Positions 15,301-23,491 of a stretch of 24,639 bases of DNA are shown here, in pieces (position 1 is the stretch's first letter; every line of letters starts with the position of its first letter). The translations under genes and the position numbers were made by a program. The stretch is taken from the NCBI GenBank assembly GCA_005882155.1, contig VBCQ01000207.1, forward strand, positions 1 through 24,639, given 5' to 3'. The notes under the pieces were generated by a model. That model was given only the letters and a program-made list of their open reading frames with translations. It was not told the origin of the DNA and did not search any database. This DNA is from Betaproteobacteria bacterium. GTDB taxonomy: Bacteria; Pseudomonadota; Gammaproteobacteria; Burkholderiales; Burkholderiaceae_C.

Positions 15301-16419
15301 ATGGATGAAGTCGATGCGCTCGTCATCGGTGCCGGCGTCGTCGGCCTCGCGGTGGGACGTGCGCTGGCGCAGCGCGGCCTCGAAACCATCGTGCTCGAGC
15401 GAGCGAATGCGATCGGCACGGCGACCAGCTCGCGCAACAGCGAAGTGATCCACGCCGGGCTCTACTATCCGAGCGGCTCGAAGAAGGCACTGCTCTGCGT
15501 TCGCGGACGCGAGCAGCTCTACGCGTTTTGCGAGTCGCATGGCGTCGCGCATCGTCGCTGCGGCAAGCTGCTGGTGGCCAGTGGCGACGCGCAGCGCGCG
15601 CAACTCGCGAAGATCGAAACCCAAGCGATCACCAATGGCGTGACCGACTTGCAGCGGCTCGATACCGAACAGCTGCGCGAGCTCGAGCCCGCGCTCGTCG
15701 CCGACGAAGCCTTGCTGTCGCCGTCGACCGGCATCATCGACAGCCACGCTCTGATGCTCGCATTGCAAGGCGATCTCGAGCGCGCCGGCGGTGCGCTTGC
15801 CTTGCTGTCGCCGGTGGGGTCAGTGACTTGCGGCGCGACAGCGCATCGCGTGCAGGTCGGCGGCGAATCGCCGATGGCGCTCGCGGCACGCGTCGTCGTC
15901 AACGCGGCCGGGTTGTGGGCACCGTTCGTTGCGGCGCGCATCGAAGGCTTGCGAGCCCAGCATGTGCCGCAAGCGCATTTCGCCAAGGGCAACTACTTCT
16001 CGCTGGCGGGCCGCTCGCCGTTCACGCATTTGATCTATCCGGTCCCCGAGCAGGCCGGTCTCGGCGTGCATTTGACGCTCGACCTCGCCGGCCAAGCGCG
16101 CTTTGGGCCTGATGTCGAATGGATCGCTTGCTCGGCCCCCGACGCGATCGACTACCGCGTCGACCCGGCACGCGCCGCTAGTTTCTACGCTGCGATTCAT
16201 CGCTACTGGCCCGCGCTTCGCGACGGCACATTGCAGCCGGCGTACAGCGGCGTGCGGCCCAAGCTGCGAGGCCCGAGCGAAGCGGCGAGCGACTTCGTGC
16301 TGCAGGGTCCGGCGGACCACGGCGTGCCGGGACTCGTGAATCTGTTCGGCATCGAGTCGCCCGGCCTCACGGCGTCGCTCGCGATCGCCGACGACGTCGT
16401 TGCCTGTCTCGGTCTCTGA
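15301..16419 (+). CDS. FAD-dependent oxidoreductase, L-2-hydroxyglutarate oxidase-like
   Basis: This 372-residue DAO-superfamily protein begins with the dinucleotide-binding fold (ALVIGAGVVGLAVGRALAQRG, then VLE at the end of strand 2). It contains SSRNSEVIHAGLYYP, a motif seen in L-2-hydroxyglutarate oxidase/dehydrogenase-like proteins, and ends with a typical LVNLFGIESPGLTASLAIA segment that closes the FAD site. It probably oxidises a 2-hydroxy acid and passes electrons to O2 or quinone; the substrate is not certain. Start ATG 15301 is used; a GTG directly before it (15298) is also in frame. The ribosome binding site is weak. It converges on bpt, with 8 bases between the two stops. Confidence 0.85.
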   Translation: MDEVDALVIGAGVVGLAVGRALAQRGLETIVLERANAIGTATSSRNSEVIHAGLYYPSGSKKALLCVRGREQLYAFCESHGVAHRRCGKLLVASGDAQRAQLAKIETQAITNGVTDLQRLDTEQLRELEPALVADEALLSPSTGIIDSHALMLALQGDLERAGGALALLSPVGSVTCGATAHRVQVGGESPMALAARVVVNAAGLWAPFVAARIEGLRAQHVPQAHFAKGNYFSLAGRSPFTHLIYPVPEQAGLGVHLTLDLAGQARFGPDVEWIACSAPDAIDYRVDPARAASFYAAIHRYWPALRDGTLQPAYSGVRPKLRGPSEAASDFVLQGPADHGVPGLVNLFGIESPGLTASLAIADDVVACLGL

Positions 16420-16427
16420 CGTCGAGT

Positions 16428-17180
16428 TCAGTCTTCGATCGCCGGCGCTGCGACCCAGCGCCCGTCGATCAAGCGCTCATGCGGGCGGAACTGCGACTTG
16501 TAGGCCATCTTGTCGCTTTGCGCGATCCAGTAGCCGAGGTAGACATGGGGCAGCTTCAGCAGCTTGGTCTGCTCGATCTGCCACAGCACGTTGTAGGTCC
16601 CGTAGCTCGTGCGCGGCTCGGGCTCGTAGAACGTATACACGGCCGACAAGCCGTCGTTCAAGATGTCGAGGATCGACACCATCTTCAGCGCACCCAGCCC
16701 ACCGCCTTCGGGCGCCGGCTCGCGAAACTCGACGAGCCGTGAATTGACGCGGCTTTGCAGCAGGAACTGGGTGTACTGGTCGATGCTGTCGTGGTCCATC
16801 CCGCCGCCGCTGTGGCGGCCTGCCTGGTAGCGCAAGTAAAGCTGATAGTGCTCGGGAACGAAGCACAGCCGCAGCACACGCGCCTGCAAGTTGCCGTGCG
16901 TTTTCCAGGCGCGCCGCTGGCTGCGCGTGGGCTCGAAGGTCGCCACCGGAACGCGCAACGGCACGCAGGCGCGGCAACCGTCGCAATACGGCCGGTAGGT
17001 GAACATGCCGCTGCGCCGAAAGCCGTTGGCAACCAGGCCCGAGTACGCGTCGGCGTGAATCAAGTGGCTCGGCGTAGCGACCTGCGAGCGCGCCATGCGG
17101 CCGTCGATGTAGCTGCACGGGTACGGCGCCGTGGCGTAGAACTGCAGCGATGCGAGCGGGAGCTCTTTCGGGTGGGTCAC
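16428..17180 (-). CDS. bpt: Aspartate/glutamate leucyltransferase (arginyltransferase-like)
   Basis: This 250-residue protein belongs to the ATE1/Bpt family. It has the N-terminal cysteine cluster YCDGCRAC (after PCSYIDGRMARSQV) and the C-terminal motif LPHVYLGYWI. Bacterial Bpt attaches Leu to proteins with N-terminal Asp or Glu, making them ClpS-ClpAP substrates. It starts 21 bases after the aat stop on the same strand, so the two N-degron tagging enzymes are probably one operon. Length is normal for Bpt. Confidence 0.95.
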   Translation of the reverse strand: MTHPKELPLASLQFYATAPYPCSYIDGRMARSQVATPSHLIHADAYSGLVANGFRRSGMFTYRPYCDGCRACVPLRVPVATFEPTRSQRRAWKTHGNLQARVLRLCFVPEHYQLYLRYQAGRHSGGGMDHDSIDQYTQFLLQSRVNSRLVEFREPAPEGGGLGALKMVSILDILNDGLSAVYTFYEPEPRTSYGTYNVLWQIEQTKLLKLPHVYLGYWIAQSDKMAYKSQFRPHERLIDGRWVAAPAIED

Positions 17181-17201
17181 GGGCCGGGTCCTTCGGCGGG
17201 G

Positions 17202-17948
17202 TCACCCATTTTCGAGCCGGATGAGATGCCCCCAATGGCGATGATGATAGGTCCAATCGTCGATCGCAGCTTCCCTCAAGCGCGGGGTCAGGCGCTGCTC
17301 GAACTCGCTGCGCGGCAGCTCGCGCCCACCGAGCGATGCGAGATGCGCGGTGCGCTGCTGGCAGTCGATCATCGGCACTTGATTCGCGTGGCAAAAGCAC
17401 ACCAGCGCAGCCAATGCGATCTTCGACGCATCGGTGCGGTGCGAGAACATCGATTCGCCGAAGAACATGCGACCGAGGCTCACGCCGTACAGGCCACCGG
17501 CGAGCTCGCCGTCGATCCAGGTCTCGAAGCTGTGCACCGCGCCGAGCTCGTGCCACTCGATGTAGGCGTCGACCATCTCGGGCACGATCCAGGTTCCGTC
17601 CTGCCCGTCGCGCGGCGTCGCGGCGCAGGCGGTGATGACGCGCTCGAACGCGCTGTCGATTCGCACTTCGCAGTCGGCCGACTGCACGAAGCGCGCGAGC
17701 GTCTTGCGCAGCGAGCGCGACAGCTTGAACTCGTCGACGAGCAAGACCATGCGCGGGTCGGGCGACCACCACAGCACCGGCTGGCCGTCGCTGTACCAGG
17801 GGAAGACGCCTTTCGAATAGGCCTCGGTCAATCGCGCCGGGCTGAGCTCGCCGCCGGCCGCGAGCAGGCCGGGCGCTTCGGAGCCCCGCGCCAGCGCCCG
17901 CGCGGTGTCGGGCAGCGCGTCGTGCTCACTGCGCAGCCAGGTGATCAT
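17202..17948 (-). CDS. aat: Leucyl/phenylalanyl-tRNA--protein transferase
   Basis: This 248-residue Aat adds Leu or Phe from tRNA to proteins with N-terminal Arg or Lys, marking them for ClpS-ClpAP degradation. It shows LLAAGGELSPARLTEAYSKG and FPWYSDGQPVLWWSPDPRMV, then the family region GGLYGVSLGRMFFGESMFS. The ATG at 17948 starts MITWLRSEHDALP. The open frame continues upstream without a stop through the repeat region to 18419, but that part belongs to a different gene. The start overlaps the end of the AtuA-associated frame by 23 bases. Confidence 0.95.
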   Translation of the reverse strand: MITWLRSEHDALPDTARALARGSEAPGLLAAGGELSPARLTEAYSKGVFPWYSDGQPVLWWSPDPRMVLLVDEFKLSRSLRKTLARFVQSADCEVRIDSAFERVITACAATPRDGQDGTWIVPEMVDAYIEWHELGAVHSFETWIDGELAGGLYGVSLGRMFFGESMFSHRTDASKIALAALVCFCHANQVPMIDCQQRTAHLASLGGRELPRSEFEQRLTPRLREAAIDDWTYHHRHWGHLIRLENG

Positions 17949-18224
17949 CGGCCGGCCACCATCCGATTCGTGGTTCGCTGTGGCACTGCGTCCACTCGGC
18001 GTCGCTGAGCTCGATAGGCATGCGCAGCAGCGCGCCGGCCATCGCCTTGCCGAGATTGTCGAGCCCGGGAGCCACATTGCGAAGTGGCTCTGCACGCGCT
18101 CGGCGGTGAGCTCGCGAGCGAGCACCGCGTAGCCGGCCGCATTCCACGCGAAGACGCCAAAGTCGACCCAGTCGGCCTTGTCGCCGCTGCGCGCATGGGC
18201 GATGTCGGCGAGACGCAGCTTCAT
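17926..18224 (-). pseudogene. AtuA-associated small protein, frameshifted and probably shortened
   Basis: From ATG 18224 the frame reads MKLRLADIAHARSGDKADWV and on to LTAERVQSHF, the N-terminus of the small domain that accompanies or is fused to AtuA-family proteins (ARSGDK and LTAERV are its hallmarks). After about residue 48 (near 18085) this frame becomes unlike any protein and runs into aat. The neighbouring frame, which is that of the upstream AtuA gene, instead gives PGLDNLGKAMAGALLRMPIE and stops at 17926. A one-base shift is therefore implied. The family normally has a further segment with a GALGGG-type motif between these parts, so some DNA may also be missing; this second point is from memory and less certain. 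Confidence 0.6.
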
Positions 18225-19725
18225 AGGACTGCGGGCCGAGCGCCGGGCCGCTCCCAAGCCGGCCCGCGTCCCCTCGGGGGACCGGCCGACGTACTCGTCG
18301 GACGAGGGGTTGTGGGCCGAGCGCCGGGCCGCTCCCAAGCCGGCCCGCGTCCCCTCGGGGGACCGGCCGACGTACTCGTCGGACGAGGGGTTGTGGGCCG
18401 AGCGCCGGGCCGCTCCCAAGCCGGCCCGCGTCCCCTCCGCAGGTGTAGGCCGGGCCGCTCAAGCCCATCCATGGAAAGAGTCGGCCGAAGCCATCGGCCG
18501 CGCTCTTGCTCGCGGTTCGCAGCACCATGCGAACCCAGACCTCATTGAGCTCGTCTTCGTTCGGTGACGTTGGTGCCAACGGGCCATGCGCCGAGTTCAG
18601 CCCCGGGTACTCGACGAACAGCTCGTCATGCTGCACGCCGCGCTCGGCGAGCTGCGTCTTCACCATCGCGACCGCGGCTTGCGCCTTGGCCATCGCGTCG
18701 GGCCAGCTGAAGCCCCACGTGACCTCGGCCTTGTGGCCGTCGTGAAACCCCGCGACCACTTTCAAGCGATCGGGTCGCATGCGGCCGGTGGCACCGTCGA
18801 CGCGAACGCGATCGTCGCCGAGGTCGGTGAGCGTGAGCGTTGACATGTCGAGCACGACGTCGGGCGACAGGTAGGCGTGCGGGTCGTGCACTTCGTAGAG
18901 CAGTTGCTGGCGCACGGTGTCGAAGTTGACGCGGCCGCCGGTGCCGGGTGCCTTCGTGATGATCGCGCTGCCGTCAACGCTCACCTCGGCGACGGGATAG
19001 CCGATGTGCGCGAGGTCGGGGATCGCCCGCCATGCCGACAAGCTGCCGAAGTTGCCGCCGCTGCCCTGGCCCGAGCATTCGAGCAAATGGCCGACGGTGA
19101 GGCCTTGCGCGAGGCGGTTCAAGTCGGCGGCGGTCGACGCGTCCTCGAGCTTCCAGCCGAGCTCGTGCACCAGCGGCGCGAGGAACAGCGCCGCATCGGC
19201 GACGCGGCCGGTGAGCACGATGTCGGCGCCCTGCGCGAGCGCATCGACGATCGGCCGCGCGCCGAGGTAGGCGTTGGCGAAGACGAGGCGATCGCGCACC
19301 GTGGCGACATCGCTGCCGTCGAACAAGTGCGCGAACTCGCCCGGTGTCGCCTTCGCGACATCCATCAGCGTCAGCACGTCGTCACCTTGCACGACGGCGA
19401 TCTTCGCGTTCCAGCCCTTCGATGCGAACGCACCGCGCAGCGCCGCGGCAGCGCCGAGCGGATTGAGGCCGCCGGCATTGCAGACGAACTTCACGCCGCG
19501 CTCACGCATCAGCGGCCACAGGCGAACGAGCATCGGCACCACGTCGCGCGCGAAGCCGAGCGACGCGTCGCGCTGGCGGTCTTTCTGCAGGATCGCGAGC
19601 GTCAGTTCCGCCAGATGGTCGCTCGCGATGTACTGCACGCCGCCGCGCTCGATGCTCGCCACCACGGGCTCCCATGAGTCGCCGTAGAAACCCAGACCCG
19701 AGCCGATGCGCAGCGCTTTCGCCAT
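17926..19725 (-). CDS. AtuA-family (DUF1446) protein with repeat-derived C-terminal readthrough
   Basis: The core (about residues 1-429, MAKALRIGSGLGFYGDSWEP to LFPWMGLSGPAYTCGG) belongs to the acyclic terpene utilisation AtuA family. Conserved features include ASDHLAELTLAIL, CNAGGLNP, LTGRVADAALFLAP and ECSGQGSGGNFG. The family occurs beside acyl-CoA carboxylases and in terpenoid or branched-acid catabolism, and its biochemical role is poorly defined. Beyond the core the frame stays open through an 81-bp tandem repeat (27 codons per unit) and the companion small gene to a TGA at 17926, giving 600 codons. The true ancestral end is probably near 18440. Start ATG 19725 has GGGGGGAA about 10 bases upstream; an ATG at 19743 is also in frame. 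It is divergent from the liv operon. Confidence 0.75.
   Translation of the reverse strand: MAKALRIGSGLGFYGDSWEPVVASIERGGVQYIASDHLAELTLAILQKDRQRDASLGFARDVVPMLVRLWPLMRERGVKFVCNAGGLNPLGAAAALRGAFASKGWNAKIAVVQGDDVLTLMDVAKATPGEFAHLFDGSDVATVRDRLVFANAYLGARPIVDALAQGADIVLTGRVADAALFLAPLVHELGWKLEDASTAADLNRLAQGLTVGHLLECSGQGSGGNFGSLSAWRAIPDLAHIGYPVAEVSVDGSAIITKAPGTGGRVNFDTVRQQLLYEVHDPHAYLSPDVVLDMSTLTLTDLGDDRVRVDGATGRMRPDRLKVVAGFHDGHKAEVTWGFSWPDAMAKAQAAVAMVKTQLAERGVQHDELFVEYPGLNSAHGPLAPTSPNEDELNEVWVRMVLRTASKSAADGFGRLFPWMGLSGPAYTCGGDAGRLGSGPALGPQPLVRRVRRPVPRGDAGRLGSGPALGPQPLVRRVRRPVPRGDAGRLGSGPALGPQSYEAASRRHRPCAQRRQGRLGRLWRLRVECGRLRGARSRAHRRARAEPLRNVAPGLDNLGKAMAGALLRMPIELSDAEWTQCHSEPRIGWWPADDHLAAQ
18233..18437. 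repeat. 81-bp GC-rich tandem repeat, 2.5 copies
   Basis: Two identical 81-base units (18233-18313 and 18314-18394) are followed by a 43-base partial third (18395-18437). Each unit begins GGGCCGAGCGCCGGGCCGCT and contains the perfect hairpin CCGACG-TACT-CGTCGG and the palindromic CCCCTCGGGG. It lies between the AtuA core and the start of the small companion gene (ATG 18224). The 81-base period keeps both overlapping minus-strand frames open. It resembles the dispersed intergenic repeats of Rubrivivax-like genomes, expanded here in tandem. Confidence 0.92.
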
Positions 19726-19831
19726 GAGGCGATTTCCCCCCATGAACGGGGGTGTAGCAACCCCGGAACATCCCTGAGCGCATCGCGCGAGCACGCAGTC
19801 CAGAATCGACAACACAACAAAGGAGACACGG
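19726..19831. promoter_or_regulatory. Divergent AtuA/liv intergenic region with palindrome
   Basis: In this 106-base gap an inverted repeat GGGGT-GTAGCA-ACCCC (19749-19764) lies between the two start sites and could be an operator or a small hairpin. On the plus strand AGGAG at 19821-19825 is the livH ribosome binding site. No clear -35/-10 pair was found. Confidence 0.3.
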
Positions 19832-20707
19832 GTGCAGTTCCTCCAGCTGGTCATCAGCGGGATCGCGCAAGGGTGCATCTACGGGCTCATCGCGCTCGGC
19901 TTCGTGCTCATTTACAAGGCCACCGAAACGGTGAGCTTCGCGCAAGGCGAGTTGATGATGCTCGGCGCATTCGCCGGCCTCGCTTGCATGACCTTCATCG
20001 GCTTCCCGTTCTGGCTCGCGGTGCCGTGCTCGATCGTCGCGATGGCGTTGTTCGGCGTATCGCTCGAGCGCGTCGTCATCCGCCCCATCCTCGGACAGCC
20101 CGCGTTCTCGATCGTGATGCTGACGATCGGCATCGGTTACGTTGCGCGCGGTCTCATCACGATGGTGCCGAACATCGGCACCGAAACTCACATCTTGCCG
20201 GTACCGTACAAGGACCAGGCGTGGAGCGCCGGCGCGCTGGTGCTCAACGTCGAGCAGATGGTGGTCATCGCGAGCACCGCGGCATTGAGCCTGCTGCTGT
20301 TCGCGATGTTCCGCTACAGCAAGCTCGGCATCGCGATGCAGGCCTCGTCGCAAAACCAGCTCGCCGCGTACTACATGGGCATTCCGGTCAAGCGCCTGAA
20401 CGGCCTGGTGTGGGGGCTCGCCGCGGCCGTCGCTGCGATCGCCGGCCTGCTGCTCGCGCCGATCACCTTCGTCCACGCGAACGTGGGCTTCATCGGCTTG
20501 AAGGCGTTTCCTGCCGCAGTGGTCGGCGGCTTCGGCAGCCTGCCCGGCGCGATCGTCGGCGGCCTGGTGATCGGCATCGTCGAGTCGCTGTCGGGCTTTT
20601 ATCTGCCCGATGGATTCAAGGACACGGCGGCCTACATCGTCGTGCTCGTGATGCTGGTGATCAAGCCCAATGGATTGTTCGGCGAGACGCTGAGGAAGAA
20701 GGTTTGA
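19832..20707 (+). CDS. livH: Branched-chain amino acid-type ABC transporter permease (LivH)
   Basis: This 291-residue membrane protein has about eight helices. It begins MQFLQLVISGIAQGCIYGLI and contains TVSFAQGELMMLGAF and AFPAAVVGGFGSLPGAIVGG, the LivH family signatures including the loop that contacts the ATPase. It pairs with LivM to form the channel of a HAAT-type importer. The start is GTG at 19832 with AGGAG 6 bases upstream. Substrate may be an amino acid or another organic acid; linkage to an acyl-CoA ligase in the same operon favours a carboxylate. Confidence 0.93.
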   Translation: MQFLQLVISGIAQGCIYGLIALGFVLIYKATETVSFAQGELMMLGAFAGLACMTFIGFPFWLAVPCSIVAMALFGVSLERVVIRPILGQPAFSIVMLTIGIGYVARGLITMVPNIGTETHILPVPYKDQAWSAGALVLNVEQMVVIASTAALSLLLFAMFRYSKLGIAMQASSQNQLAAYYMGIPVKRLNGLVWGLAAAVAAIAGLLLAPITFVHANVGFIGLKAFPAAVVGGFGSLPGAIVGGLVIGIVESLSGFYLPDGFKDTAAYIVVLVMLVIKPNGLFGETLRKKV

Positions 20708-20731
20708 GATGACCATCGCCAGCCCGATTCT

Positions 20732-20798
20732 GTTCGCACTGAGCCTGTCGAAGTGCCTGCTCGATCGGCGCAAAGGCTTCGACAAGCTCAGCCCGAAC
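20732..20798. repeat. REP-like imperfect palindrome between livH and livM
   Basis: Two 22-base arms (20732-20753, GTTCGCACTGAGCCTGTCGA..., and 20777-20798, CTTCGACAAGCTCAGCCCGA...) match as an inverted repeat at 19 of 22 positions around a 23-base loop. The motif CTTCGACAAGCTCAGCCCGAA belongs to a REP-like family widespread in proteobacteria including Burkholderiales. It sits in the 130-base livH-livM gap of an otherwise tightly packed operon and can form a strong mRNA hairpin. Confidence 0.88.
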
Positions 20799-20837
20799 GG
20801 AGTGGGAGGTGCCCGAGGCTAGACCACGGCAGACGCC

Positions 20838-21914
20838 ATGCGCTTCATCTTCAAGACCGACTACGTCCAAGACATCCGTCTCGCCAAGCACGGCGGCCAT
20901 CATTTCTGGTATTCGGCCTTGCTGATCGCGATGCTCGCCGCGCCATGGATCGTCAGCGAATACTGGCTGGCGCAGCTGACCTTCATCCTCATCTACTCGA
21001 TCGTCGGCCTCGGCCTGATGTTGCTCGCCGGATTCACCGGCTTGTTCTCGATCGGCCATGCGGCCTTTCTCGGCGTCGGCGCCTACACGCAAGCGGTGCT
21101 GACCAACTACGGCATGCCGTTTCCGCTGGCGCTCATCGTGGCCGGCGCTCTGTCGGCGGCGGTCGGCATGGTGGTCGGGCTGCCGGCGCTGCGGGTGAAG
21201 GGCATCTATCTCGGCATCGCGACGCTGTCGTTCGGATTCATCGTCGAAGAAGTGTTCGCACGCTGGGAGAGCGTGACCGGAGGCAACGCGGGCATCCACA
21301 TCAAGTCGCCGAACATGTTCGGCTGGACGCTCGACAGCGGCGAGGAGTTCTATTTCCTTTGCCTGGTACTCACCGTCGTGGCCACGCTGCTGATCCTCAA
21401 CCTGCTGCGCTCGCCGACCGGCCGCGCGTTCGTTGCGATACGCGACTCCGAGGTGTCGGCGCAAAGCATGGGCATTCATCTGGCGCGCTACAAGACGATG
21501 TCGTTCGCAATCTCGGCCGCGCTTGCCGGCATCGGCGGCGCGCTGTACGCGCACAAGCTGCAGTTCATCTCGCCCGATCAGTTCGACATCCTCCAATCGA
21601 TCGACCTGCTGCTGATGGTCGTGATCGGCGGACTCGGCTCGGTGCACGGCGCGTTTCTCGGCGCGATTTTCCTGATCAGCACGCCGCAGGTCATCGCCTT
21701 GTCGAAGGATCATTTGCCGACGGTGGTCGCGCAGGCGCCTGGTCTGCAAGGCCTCGTCTACGGGGTGGTGCTGATCGCCTTCGTGCTGTTCGAACCGTTG
21801 GGCTTGTACGGCCGCTGGCTCAAGGTGCGGACCTACCTGCAGACCTTCCCGTTCTATCGGCGCGGTACGTTCAAGCGGCAGAAGGCCTTTCAGAGATCGG
21901 ATCGGTTGAGATGA
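20838..21914 (+). CDS. livM: Branched-chain amino acid-type ABC transporter permease (LivM)
   Basis: This 358-residue LivM-type permease is the second membrane subunit. It shows GLMLLAGFTGLFSIGHAAFL, LRVKGIYLGIATLSFGFIVE and, near the C-terminus, VIGGLGSVHGAFLGAIFLI, all usual for the family. Start ATG 20838 has no strong Shine-Dalgarno site, unlike its operon neighbours. It lies just after a REP-like element, and an in-frame TAG at 20820-20822 precludes a longer start. The stop overlaps the livG start (ATGA). Confidence 0.93.
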   Translation: MRFIFKTDYVQDIRLAKHGGHHFWYSALLIAMLAAPWIVSEYWLAQLTFILIYSIVGLGLMLLAGFTGLFSIGHAAFLGVGAYTQAVLTNYGMPFPLALIVAGALSAAVGMVVGLPALRVKGIYLGIATLSFGFIVEEVFARWESVTGGNAGIHIKSPNMFGWTLDSGEEFYFLCLVLTVVATLLILNLLRSPTGRAFVAIRDSEVSAQSMGIHLARYKTMSFAISAALAGIGGALYAHKLQFISPDQFDILQSIDLLLMVVIGGLGSVHGAFLGAIFLISTPQVIALSKDHLPTVVAQAPGLQGLVYGVVLIAFVLFEPLGLYGRWLKVRTYLQTFPFYRRGTFKRQKAFQRSDRLR

Positions 21915-22708
21915 CTGAAGCCCTCCTGTCCGCCCGCAACCTGAGCGTTCGCTTCGGCGGCGTTCTCGCGGTCAATGGCGTCAGCTTCGATGTGAAGCGC
22001 GGCGAGGTGTTCACGCTGATCGGGCCGAACGGAGCGGGCAAGACGACGGTGTTCAACCTGATCAGCCGCATCTACACGCCGACCACCGGCGAGATCGAGT
22101 TCGAAGGGCGCAAGCTGTCCGCGTTGGCGCCGCACGAAGTGGCCAAGCTCGGCATTGCGCGCACGTTCCAGAACATCGAGCTGTTCGAGCACGCGACCGT
22201 TTTGCAGAACCTGCTGATCGGCCGCCACACGCATCGCGAGACCGGCTTGTGGAGCGACATCTTCTTCACGCCGCGGGCACGCCGCGCCGAAGTCGCTGCG
22301 CGCGAAAAGGTCGAGCAGGTCATCGATCTGCTCGACTTGCAGCACCACCGCGAGTCGCTTGTCGCCGGCCTGCCCTACGGCGTGCGCAAGGTCGTCGAGC
22401 TGGCGCGCGCGCTGTGCACGGAGCCCAAGTTGCTGCTGCTGGATGAGCCGTCGTCGGGGCTCAACGTCGAAGAGACCGATGACATGGTGTTCTGGGTCCG
22501 CGACATCCAGCAAGAGCTCGGCGTGACGGTGCTGATGGTCGAGCACGACATGAGCCTCGTGTCGAAAGTGTCGGACCGCGTGCTCGCGATGAACCAGGGC
22601 GAGACGATCGCGCTCGGCACGCCGCGCGAAGTGCAGGCGGACGCGGGAGTGATCGAGGCGTATCTGGGGTCGGTCGACGACGTGTCGGGGCTGCGGAGGG
22701 CGGCATGA
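21911..22708 (+). CDS. livG: ABC transporter ATP-binding protein (LivG)
   Basis: This 265-residue LivG-type ATPase has Walker A GPNGAGKTT (about residue 40), the Q-loop in ARTFQNIELFEHATVLQNLL, the family-specific ABC signature LPYGVRKVVELARAL, Walker B LLLLDEPSSGL and the switch His in MVEHDM. It drives import together with LivF. It overlaps both livM and livF by four bases, which suggests translational coupling across the operon. Confidence 0.95.
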   Translation: MTEALLSARNLSVRFGGVLAVNGVSFDVKRGEVFTLIGPNGAGKTTVFNLISRIYTPTTGEIEFEGRKLSALAPHEVAKLGIARTFQNIELFEHATVLQNLLIGRHTHRETGLWSDIFFTPRARRAEVAAREKVEQVIDLLDLQHHRESLVAGLPYGVRKVVELARALCTEPKLLLLDEPSSGLNVEETDDMVFWVRDIQQELGVTVLMVEHDMSLVSKVSDRVLAMNQGETIALGTPREVQADAGVIEAYLGSVDDVSGLRRAA

Positions 22709-23481
22709 GCGACGACTTCATGCTTCAACTCCTCAATGTCGAGAGCGCGTACGGCCCGATTCGCGCGATCCGCGGCGTCAGCCTGAAGGTTCGACAGGGC
22801 GAGATCGCAACCGTGCTCGGCTCGAACGGCGCCGGCAAGACGACGATCCTGAAGACGATCTCCGGCATCATCGACCCGCGCAAGGGCAGCATCGAATTTC
22901 GCGGCCGCGACATCACCGCGCGTGATCCGGCCGAGATCGTGCAATCGGGCTTGAGCCACGTGCCCGAAGGCCGCGAAGTGTTCCCGCTGCTGTCGGTGCG
23001 CGACAACCTGATGATGGGCGCCTACACGCGGCACGACCGCGACGGTGTCGCACGCGACGTCGAAACCGTGTTCGGCTACTTCCCGATCCTCAGGGAACGC
23101 GCCGCGCAGGACGCCGGGCTGCTGTCGGGCGGCCAGCAGCAGATGCTCGCGATCTCGCGTGCGCTGATGGCCGCGCCGCAACTGATGCTGCTCGACGAGC
23201 CGAGCCTCGGACTGAGCCCCAAGCTGACGCGCGAAATCTTCGAGATCGTCGTGCGGATCAATCGAGAGCGCGGCACCACGATCCTGCTCGTCGAGCAGAA
23301 CGCCAACATGGCGCTGAACGCATCCGACTACGGCTACGTGCTCGAAAACGGCCGCATCGTGATGGAAGACGATTGCGCCAGATTGCGCGAGAAGGACGAC
23401 ATCAAGGAGTTCTATCTCGGCATGAAGGAAGAGGGCGTTCGAGGCGAGCGGCGCTGGAAGAAGAAGAAGACCTGGAGATGA
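22705..23481 (+). CDS. livF: ABC transporter ATP-binding protein (LivF)
   Basis: This 258-residue LivF-type ATPase shows Walker A GSNGAGKTT, HVPEGREVFPLLSVRDNL (Q-loop region of LivF), signature LLSGGQQQMLAISRAL, Walker B LMLLDEPSLGL and the switch LVEQNANMAL. The C-terminus is extended beyond the usual end by a basic tail, ERRWKKKKTWR. The next gene, an acyl-CoA ligase, begins 10 bases later. Confidence 0.95.
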   Translation: MSDDFMLQLLNVESAYGPIRAIRGVSLKVRQGEIATVLGSNGAGKTTILKTISGIIDPRKGSIEFRGRDITARDPAEIVQSGLSHVPEGREVFPLLSVRDNLMMGAYTRHDRDGVARDVETVFGYFPILRERAAQDAGLLSGGQQQMLAISRALMAAPQLMLLDEPSLGLSPKLTREIFEIVVRINRERGTTILLVEQNANMALNASDYGYVLENGRIVMEDDCARLREKDDIKEFYLGMKEEGVRGERRWKKKKTWR

Positions 23482-23491
23482 CGAGGCCGAC

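Noticed and set aside
17202..18419. 405-residue fusion of a repeat peptide, AtuA small domain and Aat
   Set aside because: Aat alone has normal length from ATG 17948; the upstream extension is open only because of the repeat and the frameshifted companion gene.
18233..18437. CRISPR array
   Set aside because: The whole 81-base unit repeats with no unique spacers, there are only 2.5 copies, and there are no cas genes.
20709..20822. 37-codon ORF between livH and livM as a real gene
   Set aside because: Most of it is encoded by the REP-like palindrome (peptides such as GFDKLSPNG are typical spurious translations of this repeat).
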